From Chitinophaga pinensis (GTDB taxonomy: Bacteria; Bacteroidota; Bacteroidia; M30B66), in NCBI GenBank assembly GCA_945883545.1, contig CAMCXT010000013.1, positions 1-64,000 on the forward strand: DNA of 64,000 nucleotides, in the 5' to 3' direction. The translations under genes were made by a program, and so were the position numbers. The notes under the pieces were generated by a model, which saw only the letters and a list, made by a program, of their open reading frames with translations, did no database searches and was not told the DNA's origin. Shown piece by piece: positions 63,968-64,000 of the stretch. The first letter of the stretch is position 1. Every line of letters starts with the position of its first letter.

Positions 63968-64000
63968 ATGAAAGAATTGATTGAAAAAGTTTGGGAGAAC
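63968..64000 (+). CDS. N-terminal fragment of a gene running off the window
   Basis: ATG at 63968 opens a frame of 11 residues (MKELIEKVWEN) to the window end. The start resembles tetrahydrodipicolinate N-succinyltransferase (DapD) of Bacteroidota, but eleven residues do not settle it. It is divergent from the M16 pair. Confidence 0.4.
   Translation, partial: MKELIEKVWEN

Overview
The window comes from a Bacteroidota chromosome, most like the Flavobacteriales side of the phylum (the order is an inference). Three things support the phylum: Bacteroidota-type promoter elements (TAnnTTTG, twice with a well-spaced upstream TTTG), type IX secretion (T9SS) sorting domains on three secreted proteins plus a PorT-like protein, and Bacteroidota-restricted families such as DUF5606. 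Base composition is AT-rich and even. I see no tRNA, rRNA, insertion sequence, prophage or CRISPR array. Most of the window is housekeeping sequence with a few accessory surface loci.

Layout. 1-6609: the last residues of an outer-membrane beta-barrel, a lipocalin-like lipoprotein, a T9SS-exported endonuclease I-type nuclease, an XRE/S24 repressor with operator-like repeats over its promoter, and a T9SS-exported subtilisin. 6624-14749: DUF5606 protein, M3 oligopeptidase, two outer-membrane proteins, purK-purE, then hpt-adk. 14981-25981: a very large T9SS adhesin (about 3480 residues) with nine tandem Fn3-CUB modules, preceded by a small secreted protein carrying an internal duplication. 26311-33026: yidC, a KefB-type antiporter, and a ridA-DUF423-M32 carboxypeptidase-lipoprotein run. 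33160-36496: pckA and pyrG, convergent on a shared perfect-stem terminator.

36616-41090 is a minus-strand operon: Rpe-like protein with an extra C-terminal domain, DAHP synthase, KdsC-like phosphatase with an N-terminal extension, hemE and a dolichyl-phosphate-mannose-synthase-like glycosyltransferase. Divergent from it, 41198-47866 is a tightly packed run: aspartate aminotransferase, heptose-7-phosphate kinase, menG, porT, a COG2509 flavoprotein and an aldehyde dehydrogenase. 47867-49832 carries dapF between two unknown genes, all three translationally coupled. 50036-53064 holds an HtrA protease and a long-form GAPDH. 53140-58456 is a periplasmic folding cluster (two parvulin proteins, a foldase-like lipoprotein, a MoxR ATPase). 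58616-63605 holds an unknown membrane protein, guaB and a pair of M16 peptidases (one active, one without the metal motif). The last 360 bases contain a GC-rich, hairpin-rich stretch that may be a structured RNA, then the first codons of another gene.

How it fits together: the window links envelope biogenesis (YidC, parvulins, HtrA, Kdo/heptose sugars, PorT) with exported T9SS cargo (nuclease, protease, giant adhesin) and central metabolism (purines, pyrimidines, shikimate entry, haem, menaquinone, gluconeogenesis). The less familiar items are the CUB-repeat adhesin and its small upstream partner, the Rpe-like fusion beside DAHP synthase and KdsC, the apparently leaderless purK transcript, and the possible RNA at the right edge.
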